NCBI GenBank assembly: GCA_963821705.1
Contig: CAWGEV010000007.1
Span: 372,001-436,000, forward strand
DNA: 64,000 bases
Origin: DASUPK01 sp963821705
GTDB lineage: Bacteria > Actinomycetota > Thermoleophilia > Solirubrobacterales > 70-9
Direction of reading: 5' to 3'
Part shown: positions 56,575-64,000 of the stretch, piece by piece
How positions within the stretch are numbered: the first letter of the stretch is position 1
Layout: each line of letters starts with the position of its first letter
Translations under genes and position numbers: made by a program
The notes under the pieces: generated by a model
The model's input: only the letters and a program-made list of their open reading frames with translations
Told to the model about the DNA's origin: nothing
The model's database searches: none

Positions 56575-57777
56575 TTATCCGGCGCAGAAGAGCTCGTAGT
56601 CGGGGAACTTACCCATCTCCGACTCCGGGATCTCCTGGGCGTTCGGCCCGCAGATCGGGCACTCGGGATCGCGGCGGACCTTCAGCTCGGTGAAGTGGGT
56701 GCCGAGCGAGTCGTAGAGCAGCAGGCGGCCGATCAGCGGCTCGCCGATGCCGATCGACGAGCTTGATGACCTCGTTCGCCTGCAGCAGCCCCATCACGCC
56801 GGCCATCACGCCGAGCACGCCGGCGGCGCCGCAGCTCGGGGCGAGCTCGGCGGGCGGCGGGGTCGGGTAGAGGCAGCGGTAGCAGGGCCCCTCGAAGGGG
56901 ACGAAGGTCGAGATCTGGCCGTCGAACGCCAGGATCGAGGCGGAGACGACCGGCTTGCGCAGCCGCACGGACGCGTCGTTCAGGAGGTATCGGGTCGGGA
57001 AGTTGTCCGCCCCGTCGACGATCACGTCGTAGTCCTTGATGATGTCGATGATGTTCGAGGCGTCGAGCCGCGTCCGGTGCTCGACCACCTTGACGTCCGG
57101 GTTGAGCGACTCGATCGTCTTGCGGGCCGACTCGGTCTTGGGCTGGCCGATCCGCTCGGTGTTGTGGATCACCTGGCGCTGCAGGTTCGACTCGTCGACC
57201 TCGTCGTCGTCGACCAGGCCGAGGGTGCCGATCCCGGCCGCGGCGAGATAGAGGGCCGCCGGTGCGCCGAGGCCGCCGGCGCCGATCAGCAGGACCTTGG
57301 CGTTCAGCATCTTGAGCTGGCCCGTCGACGCCCACCTCGGGAGGAGCGTGTGGCGCGAGTAGCGGTTGCGCTGCTCGGCGGACATGCCCTCCGGGACCAC
57401 GACCGGCAGGCCGGCCTGCCTCCCAGGCGGCGATCCCGCCGGCGACGGAGGCGACGTTCTCGAAGCCGATGCTGCCGGACCAGCGCGTCCGCGGCTACCG
57501 CCGAGCGGTTGCCGACGTTGCAGTAGAGGAGCACGCGCTTGTCGCGGCCACCGGCGAGCTCGGCGACGCGATCGCCGAACTGCTCGCTGTGCGACTCGAT
57601 GCCGCCGTTGCCGGCCGGGGCGAACTCGTCGCCGTCGACGCGAACGTCCTGGCGGTTGACCGCGTCGCGCGTGTCGATCAGGACGGCGTCGCCGGAAGCG
57701 AGCTCGTCGCTCGCCTCCTCCGGCGTGACCTCCTCGATGCGCGCCTTGATGTCCTCGAGGGTCTCGGTGCTGGCCAT
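56575..57777 (-). CDS. moeZ: Rhodanese-ThiF fusion, sulfur-carrier activating enzyme (MoeZ-like), frameshifted
   Basis: Activates a sulfur carrier by adenylation and sulfurtransfer, about 400 residues. The N-terminal rhodanese domain (AVLIDTRDAVNRQDVRVDGD, active Cys in LLYCNVGNRSAVAA) precedes the ThiF domain (AKVLLIGAGGLGAPAALYLA, DESNLQRQVIHNTERIG, VDGADNFPTRYLLND). Zinc cysteines lie in CYRCLYP and CPICGP, and the end is FPDYELFCAG. The domain order is opposite to mycobacterial MoeZ. Extra bases near 57480, 57420 and 56757, plus a compensating pair at 57320-57345, disturb the frame. Confidence 0.83.
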
Positions 57778-58245
57778 CAGGTCGTGTCCTCCTCGCCTTC
57801 CAAGTGTGTCTCGGCCTCTTCGTCGCCGATCGCGATCTCGCCTTCGATGGGATACCCGAGATCGCTCCAAAGCTTCGAGCCGCCGATGATCGAGGCGGCC
57901 TTCTCGTAAGCCGTGCTCGTTCCTGAGCGCATCCGCCGCCCGGGCCGAGCGGTTGCCCTCGCCGCAGACCAGGATGACGCGGTCGTCGGGGCCGGCTCCG
58001 GCCTGCTCGAGGGCCTCCACGTAGGCGGCGTCGTGCGCGTCGCGGGCGCTCTCGCCCGCCGGCACGTTCACGGCGCCCTCCAGGTGCCCGGCTGCGTAGC
58101 GCTCCGGGCCGCGGACGTCGACCAGGACCGCGTCGCCGCCGTCGATCTCCTGCTTGGCCTCGGGCGGCATGAGCTCCTCGATCCTCCCCTTCACCAGTTC
58201 CAACGGGGGCGGCACGTACTTGCGGGGCATCTCCACGGAGTTCAT
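57777..58245 (-). CDS. Single-domain rhodanese, one frameshift
   Basis: A sulfurtransferase of about 155 residues. DAVLVDVRGPERYAAGHLEG is the substrate-side block and VILVCGEGNRSARAADAL holds the active Cys in the CxxGxR loop. After NEHG one extra T near 57912 shifts the frame; the corrected C-terminus is YEKAASIIGGSKLWSDLGYP, then an acidic tail. The stop overlaps the ATG of the rhodanese-ThiF gene (TGATG). It may relay persulfide sulfur to that enzyme. Confidence 0.82.
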
Positions 58246-58280
58246 GGTCTCAAATATCCCAAATCCTGATCGGGTTTCAT

Positions 58281-58297
58281 TACTTCAAAAAGTATAG
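58281..58297 (-). promoter_or_regulatory. Promoter/operator of the rhodanese-cysO operon
   Basis: TACTTCAAAAAGTATAG matches the cysM operator at 14 of 17 positions in the same orientation, 35 nt before the rhodanese ATG. On the minus strand it contains a perfect -10 hexamer TATACT. Confidence 0.5.
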
Positions 58298-58317
58298 CCC
58301 GGGACCGCGAGTCCCGG
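58287..58317 (-). terminator. Intrinsic terminator after the cupin gene
   Basis: On the minus strand CCGGGAC-TCGCG-GTCCCGG forms a 7-bp stem followed within 8 nt by five T residues. It ends the glycan-side operon just after the cupin stop, and its T tract overlaps the next promoter element. Confidence 0.6.
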
Positions 58318-58322
58318 CCGGA

Positions 58323-58769
58323 TCAGCCCTCGAATTGTCCCCCACCGAGCTGCGGGGGCAGCGCCTTCGGGCCGTCCGGATACATCGCCGCGAGCTGCTC
58401 CTCCGTCATCTCGAGGGTGCTGCTGACGCCCTCCGGCAGAGCCCCGACCACCAGCCAGAGCGCGTCGGCTTCGGTGTCGTTGAACAGCTGGCGCACGTGC
58501 TCGGGCTCGACCATGACGGCCGACAGCGGCTCGAGGGTGAGCGCCTCATCGTCGTCGATCCGCATCCGGCCCTTCCCCTCGAGCACGACGTAGAGCTCGT
58601 GCTGGTCGAAGTGCCGGTGCCAGGTGCTGGCCTGCCCGGGGTGAAGCCGCCAGAGCCGCGCCCCGAGCGTGCTCGCCTCGAGCTGCTTGGCGAGGTCGGT
58701 GTTCTCGACCTTCATCTGGTTCGAGGGACGCCAGAAGGCGTCGCCCGCCTCGAGCACCCGATAGCTCAT
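58323..58769 (-). CDS. Cupin-domain protein
   Basis: A 148-residue single-domain cupin. The metal-site motifs are WHRHFDQHELYVVLEGKG (HxH...E) and the second motif VMVEPEHVRQLFND. Such proteins act as sugar isomerases, dioxygenases or sensors; the ligand here is unknown. The ATG at 58769 has a GGAGG-like ribosome-binding site and overlaps the stop of the preceding glycosyltransferase gene (ATGA), so it belongs to the Gfo/Idh-GT2-cupin operon and may modify a nucleotide sugar. Confidence 0.8.
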   Translation of the reverse strand: MSYRVLEAGDAFWRPSNQMKVENTDLAKQLEASTLGARLWRLHPGQASTWHRHFDQHELYVVLEGKGRMRIDDDEALTLEPLSAVMVEPEHVRQLFNDTEADALWLVVGALPEGVSSTLEMTEEQLAAMYPDGPKALPPQLGGGQFEG

Positions 58770-60268
58770 CCCCCGCCTCCGTTGCCGACCGACTCGAATC
58801 GGACCGACGAGACCGGCAGGCCCAGCTCCCTGGAATCCGGAGACTCGGTGATCCGCGACGGAATGAACGGCCGGCACGCCAGGCCGAGCCGCTGGTCCCC
58901 GACCTCCGAGAAGTGATCAGGCGCCAGCTCGAACCGGATCAAGCGGGGATCCACCTCGACCTCGTCGCGGGGGATGCGGGTGCCATTGAAGAAGACCTGG
59001 ACGTCGAGCCCTCGTGGATCCCTGAGGCCCCCGGTGTCGATCTCCACCCGGTAGGCGCCGCGGTCCACCGGGACGTCCGCAAACGCCACCGAGCGCGACC
59101 AGCGGAAACGGGTCCCGTTGCTCTGCTCCTGACGATGGAAGCCGAACAGCCGGTCGTCCGAGAGCTCCGCGAGCTCGAAGGGCGACGCGGCGCCGGCGTC
59201 CAGGTCGGCCGCGGGTCGCCCGGCGAGCCATCGCAGCCGGGTCCGACGGTCGAGGGCAGCCCATGCATAGCGGTACGCGCGGAGCAACCGCCGGTCGTTG
59301 AACCTCCAGAGCCAGCAGCGGATGCGTCCCAGCGCGTACGCCAAGCTCACCCGGGCCCTCGCCGGTGCCGAGCCGAACAACGCGGCCGGGGTCACCCTCC
59401 AGAGGGTCGCCAGGTGGGAACCCGCCGAGCGTGTCCGCCAGGTGAGCGGGCGAAGCAGCGATCGGGCGGAGAGCGCCCAGGCCGCCCGGGCGCCCTCCGC
59501 ACTGTGCAGGCGCCGCTCGGCCCATTCCCGGGGCACTCCGAAGTAGCGCTCGCAGTACTCGGCCGGGTAGTCGAGCCGGTAGGCCATGTCGCCATCGAGG
59601 AAGTCCGACACGTGCGGCTCGAGCTCGGAGAACGCGGTCGTGTAAGCGTGATTGATCGCGGCCCCCGACGCGAAGCCGAGCCGGTGACCGCGGGCGTGGA
59701 GCGTCGCGGCGAGAGCGAACTCCGCGAAGCGGCCGTACTGGGTCTCGAAGCCGCCGCAGTCCAGGTAGACCTGCCTGTCGACCGCGATCGCCCGCAGGAT
59801 CACCCGGCACCAGTGGCCGGGCTCTCTCCACTGCTCGATCCCCTCCTCGTAGAGGATCTCCTCCATCCGGGCAAGGGCATTCCGGTTGATCCCGATCGAG
59901 CGGCCGAAGGCCCCCACCTCGCCCGTGCGCGCCAGATAGCCGACCAGCTCCTCGAGGAAGGCCGGGTCCGCGATGCAGTGCGGTTCAGTGAAGAGGACGA
60001 TCCGCCCGCGCGCCGCCCGCGCCCCGGCGTCGTAGATGTCGATCTCGGGGGCGCCGTCCATCCGGAGCGGGCGGTCCTCGGGCCCGAGCAGATCGCTGAC
60101 CGAGTCCTCAAGCCCGGCCTCGACCCCGTCGAACCCGACGATCAATTCGTAGCGCTCGCGATCGAAGGTCTGCTCGTGGGTCCAGGCTCGAACCGCCTCC
60201 CTCGCGTAGCCGCGGTGGTCGGCCAGGGGCAGGACGATCGAGACCTCGGGCTCGGCCCGGCGAGTCAC
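58766..60268 (-). CDS. Family 2 glycosyltransferase-like protein with C-terminal beta domain
   Basis: About 500 residues from a GTG at 60268. The GT-A part has PEVSIVLPLADHRGYAREAV, ERYELIVGFDGVEAG, GRIVLFTEPHCIADPAFLEEL (metal strand) and VYLDCGGFETQYGRFAEFAL. The C-terminal 130 residues look like a beta sandwich (FRWSRSVAFADVPVDRGAYR, LDVQVFFNGTRIPRDEVEV), perhaps carbohydrate-binding. As read, the frame is joined to the upstream Gfo/Idh gene, but a GTGA overlap and one extra base upstream argue for two genes. Confidence 0.78.
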   Translation of the reverse strand: MTRRAEPEVSIVLPLADHRGYAREAVRAWTHEQTFDRERYELIVGFDGVEAGLEDSVSDLLGPEDRPLRMDGAPEIDIYDAGARAARGRIVLFTEPHCIADPAFLEELVGYLARTGEVGAFGRSIGINRNALARMEEILYEEGIEQWREPGHWCRVILRAIAVDRQVYLDCGGFETQYGRFAEFALAATLHARGHRLGFASGAAINHAYTTAFSELEPHVSDFLDGDMAYRLDYPAEYCERYFGVPREWAERRLHSAEGARAAWALSARSLLRPLTWRTRSAGSHLATLWRVTPAALFGSAPARARVSLAYALGRIRCWLWRFNDRRLLRAYRYAWAALDRRTRLRWLAGRPAADLDAGAASPFELAELSDDRLFGFHRQEQSNGTRFRWSRSVAFADVPVDRGAYRVEIDTGGLRDPRGLDVQVFFNGTRIPRDEVEVDPRLIRFELAPDHFSEVGDQRLGLACRPFIPSRITESPDSRELGLPVSSVRFESVGNGGGG

Positions 60269-61318
60269 CTCTCTTGGCGCCTGGCCAACGGCCTCGATCT
60301 CGCGGTCCACCGGAAGCCGCACCGCGGCGCCGCTGGTCACGCTGCGGGCGCAGCCGATCATCGCCTCGAGGCTGTCCAGCGCGTCGTGCGCGTCCGCCCG
60401 GTGCGGGGTCCCATTCAGCACGGAGTCGCGCAGCTCCTCGTGAAACGCGCGATTCGCCCCGACGTACCCCTCGACTCCACCGGGCATCACCCGCCACTCC
60501 TCGGCTCCCGCCGCGAGCACCCGGCAGTCTCCGCCGGCCACGCATTGGGCGATGCCGCGGGATCCGACGACGGTCAGCCTCTTGTCGAGATAGTCATCCA
60601 GCTCGTCGCCGGTGCCGAACTGGTCGCTGCGCTGATGGAGCACGCCCGTCTCCAGCGCGACCCGAACGCCGCCCTCCAGCGCGAGGTGGTGCGTCGACCA
60701 GGCGGGGACTCCCTCCGCCAGGCCCTCCCGGCTGCCGGGCGGCGAGCCCGGCGCGGCATCCTGACCCCCCTGCGACATCGCCCACTGAACCCTCCGCCCA
60801 CCTGTCAGCCAGCGGATCGTGTCGATCAGGTGCGGTCCCTGGTCGAGCAGATGACCGAAGCAGGAGCCCCTGACGAACTCGATGCTCCCGAGCTCGCCCG
60901 AGTCGATCACCTGCTTGAGGGCGAGGAACGAGGGCACGAAGCGGAGCTGGTGGCCCACGGTGAGGAGGACTCCCTCCCTATCGCAGGCCTCCACCATCGA
61001 CTCCCCCTCGGCGATGCTGTGGGCGAGCGGCTTCTCGACCATGATCGCCCGGACCGACTTCGCTCTGGCGGCCCGCTCGACCGGATCGCGCCGCACATCG
61101 GCCGGCGTCACCACGAGGACGATCTCCGGCTCCACCTCCGCCAGAAGCTCGTCAACGTCGGCGAACGCCGGGACGCCCAGGTCCTCGCGGGCAAGGTCGC
61201 GGCGCGACTCGACGGGATCCGCGATCCCGCCGAGCCGCACACCGCCGACGCCGCTGAGAGCGGCTGCGTGCTCCTCAGCCCGTCGGCCGTAGCCGACGAT
61301 CGCGGCGATCAGTTCCAC
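60265..61318 (-). CDS. Gfo/Idh/MocA-type sugar oxidoreductase, one suspected frameshift
   Basis: About 350 residues. The NAD-binding N-terminus is LIAAIVGYGRRAEEHAAAL, the catalytic motif IMVEKPLAHSIAEGESMV carries the conserved EKP, and DQGPHLIDTIRWLTGG provides the catalytic Asp/His region. It likely oxidises a nucleotide sugar. The frame runs on into the glycosyltransferase. With one base removed near 60289 the C-terminus becomes EIEALARRQER, then TGA (60265-60267) overlapping a GTG start. The length of 1054 nt equals 3n+1. Confidence 0.82.
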
Positions 61319-61338
61319 CGGGCGAGTGTATTCGCGGC

Positions 61339-62201
61339 TTACCCGATGGTCGGGCGCATCTGGCGGAGCCGGCGGACGCGCTCCTCGATCGGCGGATGCG
61401 TCGAGAACAGCGAGGCGATGCCGCTTCCCTTGAACGGCTTGACGATGTACAGCGGCTCGCTGGCCTGGTTGACCTGCATCGGGATCGCCTGGGCGCCGGA
61501 CTCGAGCCGCAGCAGCGCGGAGGCAAGCGACTCAGGGTTGCCGCAGATCTCGGCGCCCGTGGCGTCGGCCGAGTACTCGCGCTGCCGCGAGATCGCCATC
61601 TGGATGATCGCTGCGGAGATCGGGGCGAGCAGCCAGAGCAGCAGCGGGCCGATGATCCCCAGCGGGGAATTGTTGTCGCCGCCGATCCAGAGCACCATGT
61701 AGCCGATCCAGGTGATCGCCGACGCGATCGAGGCGACCACCGAGGTCAGCAGGATGTCGTGGTTCCGCACGTGACCGAGCTCGTGCGACGAGCACGCCGC
61801 GCAGCTCGTCCTCCGTGAGGAGCTTGCGAATGCCCGCCGTCACGGCCACCGCCGAGTGGTTCGGTTGCGGCCGGTCGCGAAGGCGTTCGGCTGCTCCTGC
61901 GGTATGACGTAGAGCTTCGGCATCGGGAGGCCGGCGCGCGTGGTCAGGTCACGGACCATCTGGTACAGGCGAGGATCCTCCTCCTCGGAGATCGGCTGCG
62001 CCCGGGCGGCGGCGAGGGCGATCTTGTCGCTGAAGAACCAGCTGCCCATGTTGATGCCACGGCGATGAAGAGGAAGATGAGGGCGGTCGACGGTCCGCCG
62101 ATCAGGTAGCCGGCACCGACGAGGATGCCCGCCGAGGACTGAGCCAGCAGGACCACGGTCTTGAGGGTCGCCTGCCAGTTGGAACGTCCGGTGGTTGTCA
62201 T
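61339..62201 (-). CDS. htpX: HtpX-like M48 zinc metalloprotease, frameshifted
   Basis: Membrane protease for quality control of membrane proteins, about 287 residues. The N-terminal helices (LKTVVLLAQSSAGILVGAGYL) are followed by MGSWFFSDKIALAAARAQPI, PMPKLYVIPQEQPNAFATGR and, after correction, the zinc motif in SHELGHVRNHDILLTSV. The third ligand lies in REYSADATGAEICGNPESLA and the end is STHPPIEERVRRL. One base is missing near 62045 and one near 61863; one is extra near 61795, inside the zinc motif. Confidence 0.88.
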
Positions 62202-62222
62202 GCCGAGATGTCTCCTTCTGGG

Positions 62223-62246
62223 GACTTGAAGTCTTCTCGAGTCGAG
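62223..62246. promoter_or_regulatory. Two adjacent 11-bp palindromes between htpX and marR
   Basis: GACTTGAAGTC (62223-62233) and CTCGAGTCGAG (62236-62246) are both perfect dyads with one central base, followed by TATACG. They lie between divergent htpX and marR genes and could be operators for the MarR protein, controlling both. Confidence 0.45.
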
Positions 62247-62306
62247 TATACGGAGCACTCTCAACGGGCGATAAGGGTTGGTCACGCCCCACGTATCGTC
62301 ACGTCC

Positions 62307-62801
62307 ATGCTACTATCTCGAACTGTGACCACCACCAAGCGGCGCGCGAGCGACAGGAGCTGGAACCCGGATCTGGGCGTCCTCGCCGGCCGGCTTACTC
62401 TTCTCGTTGCAGGGCGAGCTCTTCACAAGGTCTGGCCGAAGGCGGATACGACGATCTGCATCCCCGGCACTGGGTCGGTGCTCGCCTATCTCGACGAGGA
62501 CGGCGTGCGGGCCACCGAGCTGGCCCGGCTGTCCGGCCGCCACAAGCAGATCGTCGGCCGCCTGATCGACGAGCTCGAGGAGCTGGGCTACGTGGAGCGC
62601 CGGCCGGACCCGGAGGACCGGCGCGCCAAGCTCATCGTTCCGACCGATCGGGGGCTCGACCAGCTCCGCCGCGGCGACGAGATCGTCGCTGAGATCGAGG
62701 CGCGGCACGCGGCCGCGATCGGCGGGCGGACTACGCCGCGCTTCCGGGACGTCCTCCGCGGTGTGGTGGCGCGCTCGCGAGAGCCGTCCCCCGCAGCCTG
62801 A
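62307..62801 (+). CDS. MarR family transcriptional regulator
   Basis: A 164-residue winged-helix protein. The recognition region is DGVRATELARLSGRHKQIVG, followed by the wing ELGYVERRPDPEDRRAKLIV and a C-terminal dimerisation helix. The ATG at 62307 is preferred because upstream sequence is the regulatory region; a GTG 18 nt later is possible. MarR proteins usually repress their own gene and a divergent neighbour, so htpX is a candidate target. Confidence 0.85.
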   Translation: MLLSRTVTTTKRRASDRSWNPDLGVLAGRLTLLVAGRALHKVWPKADTTICIPGTGSVLAYLDEDGVRATELARLSGRHKQIVGRLIDELEELGYVERRPDPEDRRAKLIVPTDRGLDQLRRGDEIVAEIEARHAAAIGGRTTPRFRDVLRGVVARSREPSPAA

Positions 62802-62835
62802 AGGGATCGGTTCGGGGCATAACCGACCTCTCCGC

Positions 62836-62841
62836 TAGGAT
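62836..62841 (+). promoter_or_regulatory. Probable -10 element of the Rrf2-suf operon
   Basis: TAGGAT lies 9 nt before the ATG at 62851, fitting a short-leader or leaderless transcript. No clear -35 hexamer is visible, as is common when an activator is used. Confidence 0.35.
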
Positions 62842-62850
62842 TTCCCGGCG

Positions 62851-63333
62851 ATGCTGTTCTCCACCCGAGCTGAATACGGCGTCCGGCTGATGGTCGAGCT
62901 GGGCCGCCAGGAGGACGGCGCGCCCGTCGCGCTCAGCGCGGTCGCCGAGTCCGAGCGGCTTCCCCTCTCCTACCTCGAGCACCTGGTCGCCAAGCTGCGC
63001 AAGGCCGGCCTGGTCGAGAGCCAGCGCGGAGCCCACGGCGGCTACCGCCTCGGCCGTCCCGCCGGAGAAGATCGAGATGCTCGAGGTCGTCCAGGCGCTG
63101 GAGGGCGCGATCGCCCCGATGGAGTGCTTCCAGCCCGATCCCGAGGGCAAGGTCTCGTGCTCGCACGAGAGCGACGGGGACCAGGCATGCGCAACCAAGC
63201 TTCTCTGGACGCGGGTGCAGGGCGGCGTCACCAAGGCGCTGTTGGGCACGACCCTCGCCGAGCTGGTCGAGTTCTCCGACCACCACGCCGCGAGCCGTCC
63301 CCCAGCGGCCGCCGCCGTGACAGCGCGGCGTAG
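62851..63333 (+). CDS. Rrf2 family (IscR/SufR-like) regulator, frameshifted
   Basis: About 155 residues. The winged helix is MLFSTRAEYGVRLMVELGRQ, LPLSYLEHLVAKLRKAGLVE and QRGAHGGYRLGRP. After an extra C near 63058 the frame continues EMLEVVQALEGAIAPMECFQ, with three cysteines (MECF, VSCSH, QACAT) that can bind an Fe-S cluster as in IscR. As read, this frame runs on into sufC; the real stop is probably the TGA at 63318 or the TAG at 63331. Adjacent sufC points to control of Fe-S assembly. Confidence 0.83.
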   Translation: MLFSTRAEYGVRLMVELGRQEDGAPVALSAVAESERLPLSYLEHLVAKLRKAGLVESQRGAHGGYRLGRPAGEDRDARGRPGAGGRDRPDGVLPARSRGQGLVLARERRGPGMRNQASLDAGAGRRHQGAVGHDPRRAGRVLRPPRREPSPSGRRRDSAA

Positions 63334-63364
63334 CGACAACTTCAACCGAGACCAGGAGTACGAA

Positions 63365-64000
63365 TTGGCAGAGCTCGAGATCCGCAACCTGCACGTGACC
63401 GCCGAGGGCAAGGAGATCCTCAAGGGCGTCAGCCTCGACGTCGACGGCGGGAGCATCCACGCGCTGATGGGGCCCGAACGGCTCCGGCAAGTCGACCCTG
63501 GCCAACGCGATCATGGGCCACCCCAGCCTCGAGGTGACCGAGGGCACGATCACCTTCAAGGGCGAGGACATCACCGAGGCCGACCCCGACGAGCGCTCGC
63601 GGATGGGCCTCTTCATGGCGTTCCAGTACCCGGTCGCGATCCCGGGCGTGACCGTCGCCAAGTACCTGCGGATGATCGTCAACTCCCACCGCGAGGCCGC
63701 AGGGCGAGGAGCCGGTCAAGCTCAAGGACTTCCGCAAGGAGACCGAGGAGGCGATGGCCCTCACCAACATCCCCAAGGACTTCTCCTCGCGCTACCTCAA
63801 CGAGGGCTTCTCCGGCGGAGAGAAGAAGCGGATGGAGATCCTCCAGCTGGCGATGCTGCAGCCCGCCATGGCGGTGCTCGACGAGACCGACTCCGGCCTC
63901 GACATCGACGCGCTGCAGGTCGTCGCCGAGGGCGTCAACAAGTTCGCCGGCCCCGGGATGGGCGTCCTGATCATCACCCACTACCAGCGCATCCTCCACC
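63365..64000 (+). CDS. sufC: SufC Fe-S assembly ATPase, cut by window edge, two frameshifts
   Basis: ABC-type ATPase of the SufBCD scaffold. A TTG at 63365 with AGGAG 7 nt upstream starts AELEIRNLHVTAEGKEILKG. Walker A is disrupted by one extra G near 63477; corrected, it reads GPNGSGKSTLANAIMGHPSL. Also visible are FMAFQYPVAIPGVTV, the signature GFSGGEKKRMEILQLAML and Walker B MAVLDETDSGLDIDAL. A second extra base lies near 63703. The C-terminus is outside the window. Confidence 0.9.

Noticed and set aside
58913..61702. 929-codon plus-strand open frame opposite the Gfo/Idh and GT2 genes
   Set aside because: No recognisable motifs; the minus strand carries conserved catalytic residues over the same region.
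1..64000. CRISPR arrays, insertion sequences, prophage, tRNA or rRNA genes
   Set aside because: No regularly spaced repeats, transposase motifs, phage structural genes or tRNA-like cloverleaf sequences were found on reading.

Overview
The window reads as a chromosomal segment of a high-GC actinobacterium, most likely a soil member of class Thermoleophilia. The evidence is the high GC content, many GTG/TTG starts, operons packed with 4-nt ATGA/GTGA overlaps, a CBS-less GuaB3-type IMP dehydrogenase, and a CysO/Mec/CysM sulfur-carrier cysteine pathway. Phylogeny was not computed, so this is inference. No tRNA, rRNA, CRISPR array, insertion sequence or phage was seen. No gene-free stretch exceeds about 240 bases.

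Layout. (1) 0-12 kb, mostly minus strand: guaB3-guaA; dacA-pfkB behind a LysM gene; HU-pyrF; a four-gene coupled operon ending in tldD-tldE; a CDF metal exporter; rdgB-rph; a Flp-like pilin. (2) 12-24 kb, mostly plus strand: a giant coiled-coil protein with a C-terminal helix-hairpin-helix domain, a histone-deacetylase-like hydrolase (minus), nadB, hyuA-hyuB, and DUF1802, DUF1152 and peptidase-MA-like genes. (3) 24-30 kb: a minus-strand cysM-unknown-mec-zinc-ribbon operon, divergent from a polar amino-acid ABC importer. (4) 29.7-61.3 kb: a large surface-polysaccharide locus. It holds a Wzm/Wzt-type exporter, GT-C enzymes, many GT2/GT4 glycosyltransferases, methyltransferases, an acyltransferase, a PhyH-like oxygenase, a sulfotransferase, an SGNH hydrolase, a polyprenyl-phosphate sugar transferase, an O-antigen ligase, and two paralogous secreted glycoside hydrolases near its ends. 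Embedded at 55.3-58.2 kb are a CysO-like carrier, a rhodanese-ThiF activator and a second rhodanese. (5) 61.3-64 kb: htpX, marR, an Rrf2 regulator and the start of sufC.

Sequence quality matters for reading this window. Many genes, above all at 27-36 kb and 47-64 kb, are broken by single-base indels, most of them one extra base. Restoring one base rebuilds conserved motifs and reveals ordinary stop/start overlaps. Several apparent gene fusions (dacA-pfkB, Gfo/Idh-GT2, GT2-GT2, Rrf2-SufC) therefore look like artefacts. Coordinates of such genes are given for the reconstructed gene.

How the parts work together: the cysteine genes form two separated halves of one pathway and share a 13-bp motif in front of both. 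The glycan locus encodes sugar assembly, tailoring, export and polymer ligation. The remaining genes are housekeeping (purine, pyrimidine and NAD synthesis, nucleoid protein, RNA maturation, protein quality control, Fe-S assembly).
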